Assembly (NCBI GenBank): GCA_024760905.1
Contig: CM045729.1
Span: 84,999,050-85,063,049, forward strand
Direction of reading: 5' to 3'
DNA length: 64,000 nt
Origin: Plotosus lineatus
Lineage: Eukaryota; Chordata; Actinopteri; Siluriformes; Plotosidae
The notes beneath the pieces were generated by a model. That model was not told the origin of the DNA and did no database searches. It saw only the letters and a list, made by a program, of their open reading frames with translations. This document shows, piece after piece, positions 12,132 to 46,742 of this stretch (position 1 is its first letter; every line of letters begins with the position of its first letter). Both the position numbers and the translations under genes were made by a program.

Positions 12132-12333
12132 GCGAGGCGCTCGTCGCAAGTGACGGATGGTGTTTGTGAGACAAAGTGTGGCTTATCCAGACTTCCGATC
12201 TTTCAAGTGAGCAAATGAAGGTTGAGTACTAAACAAGTATTCAATGCGCACTTGCTCACTTGAAAGATCGGAAGTCCAGATAAGCCGCGCTTTGTCTCAC
12301 AAGCACCATCCGTCACTTGCGACAAACGCCTAC
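12132..12333. repeat. Fold-back hairpin repeat, about 82-bp arms
   Basis: The left arm 12132-12214 and right arm 12252-12333 are near-perfect inverted copies (for example gtcgcaagtgacggatgg against ccatccgtcacttgcgac), separated by a 37-base loop. Sequence like the right arm recurs at about 32855-32960. It interrupts the Tc1 element. Confidence 0.85.
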
Positions 12334-12869
12334 ATTTGGTATACAATTATCCGTGCCCTGATGAAGCTCTATCTTGGTATCATCTGACCAAATCTGATGG
12401 CCCCAGTAGATCTCACAGTACTGCTGAGTGACCTCCAGACGTATACATTTATGATTGTGAGTGAGAAATGTTTTTTTTTTCCGTGAATGCCTTTCAAAGA
12501 GCTTGTTGGCATGTAGATGACACTTGATGGTTGTTTTGGAGAAGTTGTGACCCCAAAATGCTCCCATTTGTTGTGATTCTTTAACAGTGAGCTTTGGATA
12601 ACTTTTTATTTCTCTTACAATCCTCCTCACAGTGCGTGGTGGCAAAATAACCTTGTGTCCTCATTCAGGCTTGGTCCTCATGTTCTGGCGGTTCTAAATT
12701 GATTAATGGTTCCTCTGACAGTAGATACGGGGCAGATGCAGGCGAGAGGTGGTTTTCGTGTTGCCGTTCCATGACTTGTGAAGGTTGACACACATCTATC
12801 TGCCTTTACTTGAATGTTGTGTTCCTTTGTCTTTCTCATGTTGTAAAGTGGATAAGAGAAATGGCCTCT

Positions 12870-12990
12870 ATCTTCTTCTTTTCCTTTCGGCTGTTCCCTT
12901 CAGGGGTCGCCACAGCAAATCATCTGCCTCCATCTCACCCTGTCCTCTGCATCTTCTTGTCTTACGCCAACGACCTTCATGGCCTCCTCC
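12870..12990 (-). mobile_element. 5'-truncated RTE-like LINE tail with perfect TSD
   Basis: A 121-bp minus-strand 3' end of the LINE at 38846-40970, flanked by identical 16-base copies of aagagaaatggcctct at 12854-12869 and 12991-13006. Inserted in the Tc1 element. Confidence 0.85.
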
Positions 12991-13687
12991 AAGAGAAATG
13001 GCCTCTGTGTCACAGTATATTTATACCCCGAAAAACAGGAAATGATGGATTACTAAGTAAATGTTCCCAGATAGTCTGAAGAACTTTGAAACTCCTGTAG
13101 AAATGACAGAAATACTTCAATTGCAGTTCTTTCCTATGAATTTTTAGGGGTGCCAATAATTGTGGAACAAGTAATTTTATGAAAAATAATAATTTCTTAG
13201 TCAGGGACTTTTTTTTTTCCTCTTAAAATTCACTTGAGTTGAAGGTTACATTTGTGTACAATTTTCAGTGTGAGAGTAGCTTCTGCAATAAAATGTAATT
13301 TCTCGTAAGGCTCTTAACACATCTCAACCAGGGGTGCCAATAATTATGGAGGGAAGTGTATATGTATCCATATGTGTGTAGATAAAGCTAGAGGGAGAAC
13401 GTTTTTGGTCAGGCTTGCCCTAGTTTCTGTTCGTGCTGGTGTCTGAATAAGAACTGCTAACGTCTAACTGACTGCAGTGCATGTGAATCGGTGATCGACG
13501 CCGTTTTACAGTTGATGAAAGGAAGATGAACCCGAGATCAGTTTCATCACCACCTTCGTTTCGGACTACAAAAGGGAAGCTGGTTTTTCCTTAATCACTG
13601 AAACAGCAGGGGCCAAAGACTCGTACTGACCACACACTCACCATCGAGTAGAACACTGTGTCTCCATCTACAACACCCCCTCTGCCC

Positions 13688-13890
13688 CACCCCGGGCAGC
13701 CGACTGGGTTATCAAAGGCCAGCCATGTGTCTCGCTGTCTGTTGTGAGAAGGTCACGTAAAAGAATATTACTGACTTCAAGAGTTGCTGCCCTGCAGTGG
13801 CCTGGTGAGCTGCTTAGTGATGGGTGCAAGCCTTCCAGCAACCCTATTTGGGATTAAGTGCTTCAGAAAGTGAATGATAAATGAATAAAC
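13688..13890 (+). repeat. SINE fragment, body plus tail B
   Basis: Contains actgggttatcaaaggcc from the SINE body, a switch to tail B near gccctgcagtggcctgg, and an aatgaatgataaatgaat end. It leads directly into the satellite at 13912. Confidence 0.75.
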
Positions 13891-13911
13891 ATGAATCATG
13901 TCTGAAGATCT

Positions 13912-15272
13912 GTGTTGTGAGCGAGCGAGTGAGAGTGAGTGAGAGAGTGAGCATGTGAATGGGAGAGGGAGCGTGTGAATAAGCGAGAGAGTGAGTGAGC
14001 GAGCAAGTGAGTGAGAGTGAGTGAGAGTGAGCGTGAGCGTGTGAATAAGAGTGAGTGAGTGAGAGAGCGAGTGAGAGAGTGAGTGTGTGAATGAGAGATT
14101 GAGCGAGTGAGTGAGTGAGTGAGGGAGGGTGTGAGCGTGTGAATGAGAGATTGCTCGAGTGAGTGAGAGAGAGTGAGAGTGAATGAGCGAGTGAGTGAGA
14201 GCAAGTGAGAGAGTGAGCGTGTGAATGAGAGAGTGAGTGAGCGAGAGAGTGAGTGAGCGAGTGTGTGAATGAGCGAGTGAGTGAGAGAGGGAGGGTGTGA
14301 ATGAGTGAGCGAGCGAGTGAGAGCGAGTGAGAGAGTGAGCGTGTGAATGAGAGAGTGAGAGTGAATGAGCGAGTGAGTGAGAGAGTGAGCAAGTGAGAGA
14401 GTGAGTGAGAGTGAGCGTGTGAATGAGTGAGCGTGTGAATGAGAGAGTGAGCGTGTGAATGAGAGAGTGAGTGAGTGAGAGAGAGTGAGTGAGCGAGAGA
14501 GGGAGGGTGTGAAAGAGTGAGCGAGAGAGAGTGAGCGAGCGAGTGAGAGTGAGCGTGTGAATGAGAGAGTGAGCGAGCGAGTGTGAGAGTGAGCAAGCGA
14601 GTGTGTGAATGAGCGAGTGTGTGAATGAGTGAGTGAGAAAGGGAGGGTGTGAATGAGAGAGTGAGCGAGCGAGTGAGTGAGCGAGAGAGTGCGTGAGTGA
14701 GGGAGGGTGTGAGTGAGTGAATGAGAGTGTGAGCGAGCGAGTGAGTGAGAGTGAGCGTGTGAATGAGAGAGTGAGCGTGTGAATGAGAGTGAGTGAGCGA
14801 GAGAGTGAGTGAGCGAGAGAGGGAGGGTGTGAATGAGAGAGTGAGCGTGAGTGAGCGAGAGAGAGTGAGAGTGAGTGAGCGAGTGAGAGTGAGCGTGTGA
14901 ATGAGAGAGTGAGCGTGTGAATGAGAGTGAGTGAGCAAGAGAGTGAGTGAGCGAGAGAGGGAGGGTGTGAATGAGAGAGTGAGCGTGAGTGAGAGAGTGA
15001 GAGTGAGTGAGCGAGTGAGAAAGTGAGCGTGCGAATGAGAGAGTGAGCGAGCGAGAGAGTGAGCGAGCGAGTGTGTGAATGAGCGAGTGTGTGAATGAGC
15101 GAGTGTGTGAATGAGTGAGTGAGAAAGGGGGGGTGTGAATGAGAGAGTGAGCGAGAGAGTGCGTGAGTGAGGGAGGGTGTGAGTGAGTGAATGAGAGTGT
15201 GAGCGAGCGAGTGAGTGAGCGTGTGAATGAGAAAGTGAGAGAGCGAGCGAGTGAGAAAGTGAGTGAGTGAAG
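13912..15272. repeat. 1.36-kb GAGT/GAGC-type tetranucleotide satellite
   Basis: Built from gagt, gagc and gaga units with a recurrent gtgtgaat insertion and a gggagggtgtgaa block, forming irregular higher-order units. The plus strand is almost free of C outside gagc. All three minus frames stay open for 364-506 codons (repeats of SLTHSLAHS type); this is low complexity, not a gene. Confidence 0.95.
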
Positions 15273-15295
15273 CATACACTTGTTCCTCATCACTC

Positions 15296-15571
15296 ATGTT
15301 AAATGGTGTGTATTATTTTGAGATGAACAGATTTGATGCACTTTTTAATAGATTTGTGCCTTTTGAAATGTTCCATGAATGTGCGTTGTTCCTAATTTTT
15401 ATATAATAATCGTGTTTTGTTGTTGATCTCAATGTTTAATCCTCATATCCACTGTTGGTAATTCTGTCAATCATAAACTTCTCACTCAAACTTTCTGCTT
15501 GTTTTTATTTATTTTTTTGTTTTTATTTATTTTTGGTCCTGTAGAACCTTCCCATTATGCATCACTAAATT
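15296..15571. other. Intergenic AT-rich sequence, nothing recognised
   Basis: AT-rich with poly-T segments; no ORF or repeat that I can name. Confidence 0.4.
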
Positions 15572-15892
15572 TCTATTCATTTACTCACTGACTGTGAGGC
15601 TGGAGCCTACTTCAGCCGATACTGAGCGAAGGTGGGGTATACCCTGAACAGTTCACTGGCCCATCATAGGGTGATTGATATTCACACCTCGGGGCAATTT
15701 GGCACAGACGGTTGGCCGGCATGCCTTTGGTGTGTGGGATGAGCTGTGCGACGGAAACCCACACAAGCCTGGCGAGAATACGCAAACCCTACTCAGAAAC
15801 TCGCTCTTCGAGCCCCGCACTGGAACCTTCTGGAACCACTGGACCTTGTTGCTGTGAGGTGGACATGATAAATTCTATGCGCCGCCCCCCGT
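15572..15892 (-). mobile_element. Degenerate tRNA-derived SINE (V-SINE-like), minus strand
   Basis: In genomic order: a degraded tail B (attcatttactcactga), agccgatactgagcg, the worn centre acccacacaagcctggcga, and the reverse head ending cttgttgctgtgaggtgg and gcgccgcc. Confidence 0.65.
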
Positions 15893-16082
15893 AAACTTCT
15901 ACCTGAATGAATTCAAGACCCTTTAAAATTCTTAAATCCTGTGCACAGCTCTGTGTCCACTGCATCGCCTCCCTGCTCCATGTGCTTCCTCTGCCCTTCC
16001 CGCTCTCTGTACCTCAACTAGCCTGTCGAGAGATCCCTCTTCCTCTTCTATCTATCGCTCTACGTCTGCATCCAATCACGAG

Positions 16083-16393
16083 GAATGGACATCGATCCCT
16101 GAAGCCTGAATGACGCTCATACAGGGGTTGTCATGGCTGTGATCACAATGATCTACCGTATGGTTCGCCAGGCCACATACGGACTCGCTCACACCTGCGG
16201 GCAATTTGGAACGGCCAGTTAACCTACTGTGCATGTTTTTGGACTGTGGGAGGAAACCGGCGTACCCAGAGGAAAGCCACGCAAGCATAGGAACAACATG
16301 CAGACTCCACACAGAAACGCCCAGGCCTGGGATCGAACCCCGGCCTTCCTGCTGTGAGGCAGATGTGCTAGCCACTACAGCACCGTGCCGCCA
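16083..16393 (-). mobile_element. tRNA-derived SINE (V-SINE-like), minus strand
   Basis: Contains actgtgcatgtttttggact, gtgggaggaaaccgg, aacatgcagactccacacag and the reverse tRNA-like head ctgctgtgaggcag ... ccactacagcaccgtgccgcc. Confidence 0.75.
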
Positions 16394-16439
16394 CTCATTA
16401 AATTTACAATCAATTTTTCTTTTTGCTTTTTAAGTGCAT

Positions 16440-17905
16440 TAGGATTTGTTTAGATACTGTTTCCTATCAAAAGGATGGATGTGACCTCCAGCTGACCCCC
16501 CCCCCCCCCCCCAGCACTGCCTGGAGTCCTTCCATCACCGAGGTGATCAGCCATCCAATGAAAAGAACTCATTGAGTTTTGTCTATTCCACGTGTGTTTG
16601 TTTGCGGAAGGGAGTGGTGCTGCTTGCATAACAGACAGACAGAGTATCTTACCACATGTAAAACTTCACAATTTATTACTCGGGCATTTTTGTTTATTTT
16701 GTAAAAATCACTCGGGTGTGGTCTGAAAAACAAAAACAAAAAACAACAACAACCCCGGCCTGCGTGGACATTGGGTTTAATGCTACAGAATGATGGCCGA
16801 CCACAATTTGCAACCGCTCAAGCTAAGAGCACTGTAGCCTACAAATTAGTGTCCATCCAGCCACTGAAGCCCAGTTCAGTCCATCACAGCAGGCATGTTC
16901 TCGAGATGATTTTTATGTATTCATCTACTATACATTCATTTCAGTAAAATTTGCTTGAAAACAGAAAGGGCTCACATTGTATGCGTGGCTGAAACTTGCT
17001 TTTCACTCGAGTTCCGCTAGAAAAGTCTCTATTTCTTCCTGGCACGGCGTTTCCAGCTTGCTTTCACCTCTGTCTTTGAGCTGATGTGAATACGTTCGCT
17101 CGATACAGATTCAGAGACGTTTTCTACAGCAAGAAATTTGCTGTTTGTCATGAAACGGAAGCGAAAGGAAGTATGTACATCGGAGGACTCACAATGATGT
17201 AACTTGTAGAAGTTGCAGCTTAACTTGACCACACGGAAAAGGAAGCTCTGTTGTCTTAGTCATCGTATGTGAAATCACATGCTCCAGCTCAAAGGACAGC
17301 AGAAAATAATCCGTTGAAGGCTTTCTTACAGAAAACACGCCTCGGGCATCATAAATAAAAGACAGCGTTTCATTTTAGGTTCATCTCTGGTCCTTCAGAT
17401 TTCAGGGTTAGGGCTTGTGTCGTTCCTCTGAGCCAAGCTCATCATCAGGCCGGTGTTGATTCTCTGGTTTCTGCAGTGTGAAGCAACTAAAAGTTCAACT
17501 CCTGGATTGGATGTTCGTCCATTGCAGGTTACCTTCCCAGTATTTTTACGGGTTCCCATTTATCCTGCTAGGTGGACAGAGGACGAGAGAAGACTTTGAT
17601 GTTCACTTTTACATTTGTGAAGTATAACCATGGTCGTGCTCCATCACAGCAGCTTTTGAAACTCAAGTTTGTAAACCACAAAGGCCATATTGCAGACTTT
17701 CTGGGATGGCTCAGCAGTCGAAAGCAGAACCCAAAAACAGTTTTATTTGGCCCAAGTTTTGATTCGAGTGTTATCCTGGATTTAAGAGGTGGATATTTTT
17801 TTTGGCCACATGATGCTCTGAAGCGCTCCATCCACCGAGCTGTGCTCACAAACCCGAGACTTTAAAGCGTGAAGTTACCATAACGGGGCATTTGGTAGGC
17901 TACGG
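16440..17905. other. Intergenic segment, no gene supported
   Basis: A poly-C run near 16495-16512. Two overlapping open frames on opposite strands at 17568-17865 have no recognisable domain and no splice context. No repeat family identified. Confidence 0.4.
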
Positions 17906-18618
17906 CAGTGGCCCCCAAACTACGGCCCGCGGGCCGGATACGGCCCACCTCCACACTTGGCCCAGCCCACTGAACAATACCAGAGACGCATTATGATTTT
18001 TTTTTTTTTTTAAGTCTGGCCACACGAACATGACATTCTATTCCACTCTTCTGCCATTTGTGCCCCTATCTGCTTAAAAAAAAAAAAAAAAAAAAAAAAT
18101 CCTCGACTCTCCCCTGTCAAATAGAACAGAATAATAAAAATAACCTGCAGTGGACAAACTTATTTTTTTGTTCAATGCAAAGAAAAGGTTGTTTGTATCA
18201 TCTGTCAAGAGGCAGTGGAGGTATTCAAAGAAAACAATCTGTGCCGACACTCTGAATCCCGTCACAAAGACGAGTACGATTGTTTGCAAGGCCAAATGCG
18301 AGTAGACAAATTCTCAAAGCTAAAATAAGTAAGAATACAATTGTACACCAGACTCGGCTGAACCAGTCGTCTGTTCGGGTTGCTCAGCTGATAGCAAGCA
18401 GCATTTTTTGTTTGTTTATTTATTTATTGATTTTTTTTTTCTGTGAAGGTCCTGGAATGGGTTACTAACATTTGGTTATGCGTGGCTTACTGGAAGACAA
18501 TAAATGTTTATGCCGCCCTGCGATCGTCACACCTTTTCTGTTACAAACTGACCTCGGCTCCCCATCCGAGAAGGGAAACGTTATGTGGCCCTCGCAGGAA
18601 ACCGCTTGGGGACCACCG
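17906..18618 (+). mobile_element. hAT (Charlie-like) element with 8-bp TSD and BED-finger remnant
   Basis: The ends are inverted: left cagtggcccccaaactac, right reverse-complementing to cggtggtccccaagcggt. They are flanked by 8-base copies ggctacgg (17898-17905) and ggatacgg (18619-18626), one mismatch. The plus frame 18176-18328 encodes CxxC (CIIC) then HSESRH with the surrounding VVCIICQEAVEVFKENN, a BED-type zinc finger as in hAT-derived GTF2IRD2/ZBED5-like transposases, and stops at 18328. The catalytic part is absent, so this is a non-autonomous deletion copy of 713 bp. Confidence 0.85.
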
Positions 18619-18626
18619 GGATACGG

Positions 18627-19129
18627 CTTCCCCTTTTAATGTGCAGTTTAAGTTCCTGTGTAGTCTACACTAGAGCGATGTTATAGAATTGAATACTTCC
18701 ATCCAGTCCCTACTGTTCATGTCCACCTCAGCTTCAATGCATAATTATTATTAATACAGTGGACCCATACAGTGTGTAGAGGAGTAGCTTTATTTTGTGG
18801 AACCAAATAGGTTACTTTAATTTTATTCCAGGTAGTTACAAGCTTTAATGGAACATTACTGCCACCTTCTGGAACTAATCTGTTATGGCACACGTCCTTA
18901 AAGTGGTGTAGCAACCACAGGACAATCTCCTCTAAAAACCTGACATTGATTTTAGTTGCTGTTGCTCTCTGGACTGTCACCAGTTCCCCCACTGCTTGTT
19001 TCAGTTTAATCAGTTCAGGCTACACGAGTCCTGACGCATTCATATCAACTCAAACTTCATCCTGAACCAGGAAAGATCATATTTATTTATTTACTTATAT
19101 AATATATATGTACGTGTGTATGTTTGTAT
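18627..19129. other. Intergenic segment, nothing recognised
   Basis: No repeat or coding segment recognised between the hAT element and the LINE tail. Confidence 0.4.
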
Positions 19130-19236
19130 TTGTATCTATTTTTGCACCCCCTACTGATGGTACCTCAAGAGCCTGTAACAGTGAATTTCTCCATTGTGAG
19201 ATTAATAAAGCTGTATCTTATCTTATCTTATCTTAT
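19130..19236 (+). repeat. LINE 3' end with (TTATC)n tail
   Basis: Contains gtgaatttctccattgtgag, then attaataaagctgtatc and repeated ttatc units, a common fish LINE 3' terminus. Related to the reverse-oriented tail at 7704. Confidence 0.7.
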
Positions 19237-19372
19237 TCACTTCCAGCAAACTTATTCTTACATAACCAGAGCTTGTTGTGCGGTACATCATCTCACAGTG
19301 TTATTAACAACAGTAAAAAAAAACAACAACAAACAAACACACAAATACCCACCACAAAAATCTTTTTAGAAT

Positions 19373-19378
19373 TTTATT
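19373..19378 (-). promoter_or_regulatory. Polyadenylation signal of rpl31
   Basis: AATAAA on the minus strand, 22 bases beyond the rpl31 stop codon, so the 3' UTR is very short, as usual for ribosomal-protein mRNAs. Confidence 0.7.
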
Positions 19379-19399
19379 ACAATTCATGACGGGGTTACT

Positions 19400-23274
<3,875 letters not shown>

Positions 23275-23557
23275 CTACATTATTTACAGATTATTAAGAC
23301 CATACAGTATAGTTGAACATTAATACACACATACTTTGCTAAAGCATTGCACCGGACTAAAGCTGAACTAGCAGTCTGACTAGCATCAAATATGTCCGGG
23401 TTTAAAACAAAACCACTCTTCAAAAAGGTCTAATTCATCAAAGTACACCATTATAACTATCTTATGAACGTATATGCAACAAGTACTTTACTTTATTTAC
23501 TGAAACACAATGGATGAATGCGGATTTTTGAAACAGTGGCGATAAGAAGATACCTAC

Positions 23558-23594
23558 TTCGTCCGACAAACTTTCAAAAAGGAAGAAGAAAAGG
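23558..23594 (-). promoter_or_regulatory. Probable non-coding first exon and 5'TOP start of rpl31
   Basis: On the minus strand the segment begins with a pyrimidine run (ccttttcttcttccttttt), the form of a 5' terminal oligopyrimidine tract, and ends GACGAA|gtaggt, a good donor. It is 284 bases upstream of the ATG exon. TOP tracts make ribosomal-protein mRNAs respond to mTOR signalling; the start site itself is inferred. Confidence 0.6.
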
Positions 23595-24103
23595 ATTGTG
23601 GGTAAATCAAAGGGCTGTCAGAAGTGTTTACTTCCGGGTTGTTGTTGATTTTTAATACATTTAAATTTTTAAATTAATAATTGCATGGCGATTTTAAATA
23701 TTAACTATGTCATGTGAAATAATTGAAATAAAAATTATAAATTAAGAAAAATAAAATTTAATTTCATGAACAGCACTTCCCATGAGGCATTTCGGTAAAC
23801 GCAACGCAGGCGGTTGTGGGTAATAACAGCGACCGTCTGTTTGCTTTTTCGTTGATCCACTAAGGTGGAAATAAATATTTAATTTAGTATTTTACTGTAT
23901 ATTTGTTTTATGGGGAGTTTATTAAAATCCTAGTTAAGTGTTTAGTGATCATGAGGTTGACTGAATTAGCGATATTTGAATTATACAGCTAGCGTTAGGA
24001 GTGTTTGTTTTGGTGGCTGCGCGAGACTTGGGTCTGGATATATTTATTCCTTCAGATATTACATATCTTCTTAAAAAGCTGTCTGTTAATTGAGGAGAGA
24101 GGG
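23595..24103. promoter_or_regulatory. Bidirectional promoter region of rpl31 and cnot11
   Basis: About 0.5 kb between the likely rpl31 start and the cnot11 ATG, with the two genes divergent. It contains two copies of ttgtgggtaa (about 23598 and 23815) and a cacttcccatgagg stretch near 23775. No TATA box stands out. Confidence 0.5.
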
Positions 24104-44759
<20,656 letters not shown>

Positions 44760-44962
44760 TTTGCTTTGTAAATGCTGATTTGGACTGACTGAGCCATTCA
44801 GGCAGGGGGACTGACACTCCTCTCAGTTTCGGTTAATTCTGGACTTTTGTTATTGAGACCTGATGTGGCAGAATTTTCTTTTCCAGGGCTCTACAATCAG
44901 TTTTGATTCCAGAAAGTAAGATCTGATAAAAATTTTGTATGGATGACATCGGTCCTGCTGTA

Positions 44963-45068
44963 AATAAACTACACTTTAACTCGAAGTTTTGTGACCTGTA
45001 ACAGTGTCTTTTCATAAAATAGTCTATAAAATGTTAGACAGTAAAAATGTACAGTACTTGTTAATAAA
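44963..45068 (+). promoter_or_regulatory. Polyadenylation signals of cnot11
   Basis: AATAAA at 44963-44968 and again at 45063-45068, about 200 and 300 bases after the stop codon. Confidence 0.6.
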
Positions 45069-45274
45069 ACACAGCAGTTGCTAATCATGCGGTTTTTTTC
45101 TGATGATAGTGTGTATCGCTAACTCTCATCCAACTTTGCTGTACACTTCCAGATGATGTCACTGTAGTCCAGCACTGTCTGAGACCGTGCTAAACCACCA
45201 TCCGAACAGTGTGAGACCAGCCTTTCAACTGTTTTAGGCAGAGCCCATCTGGTCATCATATACAGTGTTTTTTA

Positions 45275-46267
45275 TGTGACAGAATTTTTCAGGAGTGGTC
45301 AACCAACAAAGATCACTTCAAAAGCAAGGTGTGTAATAGTCAGTAAGGTTTGTGTTAATGCTCATGAGAATACTGAACAAAAGTGGTGTGCAGGGCAGGG
45401 TTGCAAGGAGGAAACCACTGCTTTCCAAAATGAACATTGATGCTTGTTTATAATTTGCTGAAGATCACATGGAAAATCCAAGCTATTGGGGGGAAATGTT
45501 TTATGGACAGACGAGATCAAAATAAAACTTCTTGGTTTGAATGTGGAGTGTTATGTTTGGAGAAAGGAAGACATTGGGTTCCAGCACAAGAACCTTATCC
45601 CATCTGTTGAAGCATGGTGATGGTATCATGGTATGCGCCTGTTTTGCTGCACCTGGGTCAGGACGGCTTGCTGTTATTGATGGAACAATGAATACCGATT
45701 CGTACAGCAAATACTAAAGGAAAATGTCAGGACATGTGTCCATGAGCTGAATCTCAAGAGACAGTGGGTCAAGCAGCAAGATGACCGTCCTAAGCACACA
45801 AGGCGTTCCACCAAGGAATGGTTAAAGAAGAATAAAATGAATGTTTTGGAATGGAGAATTCTTGACCTTAATCCAGTTCAGATCTTGTGGACTGACCTGA
45901 AGAGGACCGTTCATGCAAGGAAGCCCACCAATGTCCCAGAGTTGAAGCTGTTCTGTACGGCGAACTGGGCTAAAATTCTTCCAAGCTTGATGTGCAGGAC
46001 TGAGCAACCAGAAATGTTTAGCTGCAGTCACTGCTGTAGAAGAGGGTCACACCAGATACTGACATCAGAGGTTCATGTAATTTTGCAACTCCCAGACATG
46101 TAATATCGGATCATTTCCCCCAATAAATAACCAAGTAACATTTTTGTCTCTTTTCTTGGACCGGGTTTACTTCAACTTTTGGGACCTGTGTTAACATTTG
46201 ATGATGTTTTGGTCAGATGAGAAATTATTTTAAAATTCTCAAGAACTCAGACTGTCAAGCACCACTG
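45275..46267 (+). mobile_element. Tc1-like transposon, 5'-truncated, broken transposase
   Basis: Plus-strand match to a common fish Tc1 family. Frames include a WTDEI-type block at about 45500, and VLEWRILDLNPVQILWTDLK and VHARKPTNVPELK from the end of the DDE domain. The right end reads caagcaccactg followed by TA. The N-terminal helix-turn-helix part is missing. Confidence 0.85.
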
Positions 46268-46742
46268 TATCTTCTTCTTTCTACGTTGCCTCAGGAGGTT
46301 TGGTTCTAGAATATTCAGCAACTTTTACCGGTGCACTAGCCAAAGTATTCTTTCTGGCTGCATCATTATCTTGAATGGCAGTTGTAATGCTGTCAGCAAG
46401 AAATCTCTACACAGATCAGCTCAATGTCTCACCAGGTCCAAACTGCCAGCCATCCAGGGTCTCTGCACACAGCGTTATAGAATGCAAGTCTAGGGATTCT
46501 CTCTGATCCCGCCCACCTCAGAGACACGCTCCTGCCATTAGGCAGATGGTAAGGGAGCATCCGGACTCACACCAGAGAGCCGCGGACAGTTTCTACACAA
46601 ACCATCAGGATACTGAACTGCTCAAATACTGGACAGTTTATACACTCATTGTACACACTTTACATATGCACACAACTACCTCTGGACTACAGCCACTGAA
46701 GTATTTTTATTAGTACTCAGTATTTATCCTATTGTGTACATG
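46268..46742 (+). mobile_element. LINE reverse-transcriptase C-terminal remnant and 3' UTR
   Basis: The plus frame gives RRFGSRIFSNFYRCT and SILSGCI, similar to 1815-1910 on the other strand, followed by an AT-rich LINE-like 3' part. Confidence 0.6.

Larger units (their letters stand above)
11904..13360 (-). mobile_element. Tc1-like transposon with two later insertions
   Basis: The ends are inverted copies: left tccctccataatta followed by attattggcac, and right gtgccaataattatggaggg, both with the agatgtgtt block inside. The minus frame 12645-12313 encodes the middle of a Tc1 transposase (RTVRRIVREIKSYPKLTVKE, later IWSDDTKIELH with the SDD-type catalytic stretch). It is broken by frameshifts, by a fold-back element at 12132-12333 and by a LINE tail at 12870-12990. 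Confidence 0.8.

Noticed and set aside
13777..15297. Minus ORFs of 364-506 codons over the GAGT array
   Set aside because: All three minus frames are open because of the repeat composition; the product is only S/L/T/H repeats.
17568..17865. Overlapping ORFs on both strands as a gene
   Set aside because: No domain, no splice context, and equal openness on both strands; left as unannotated intergenic sequence.
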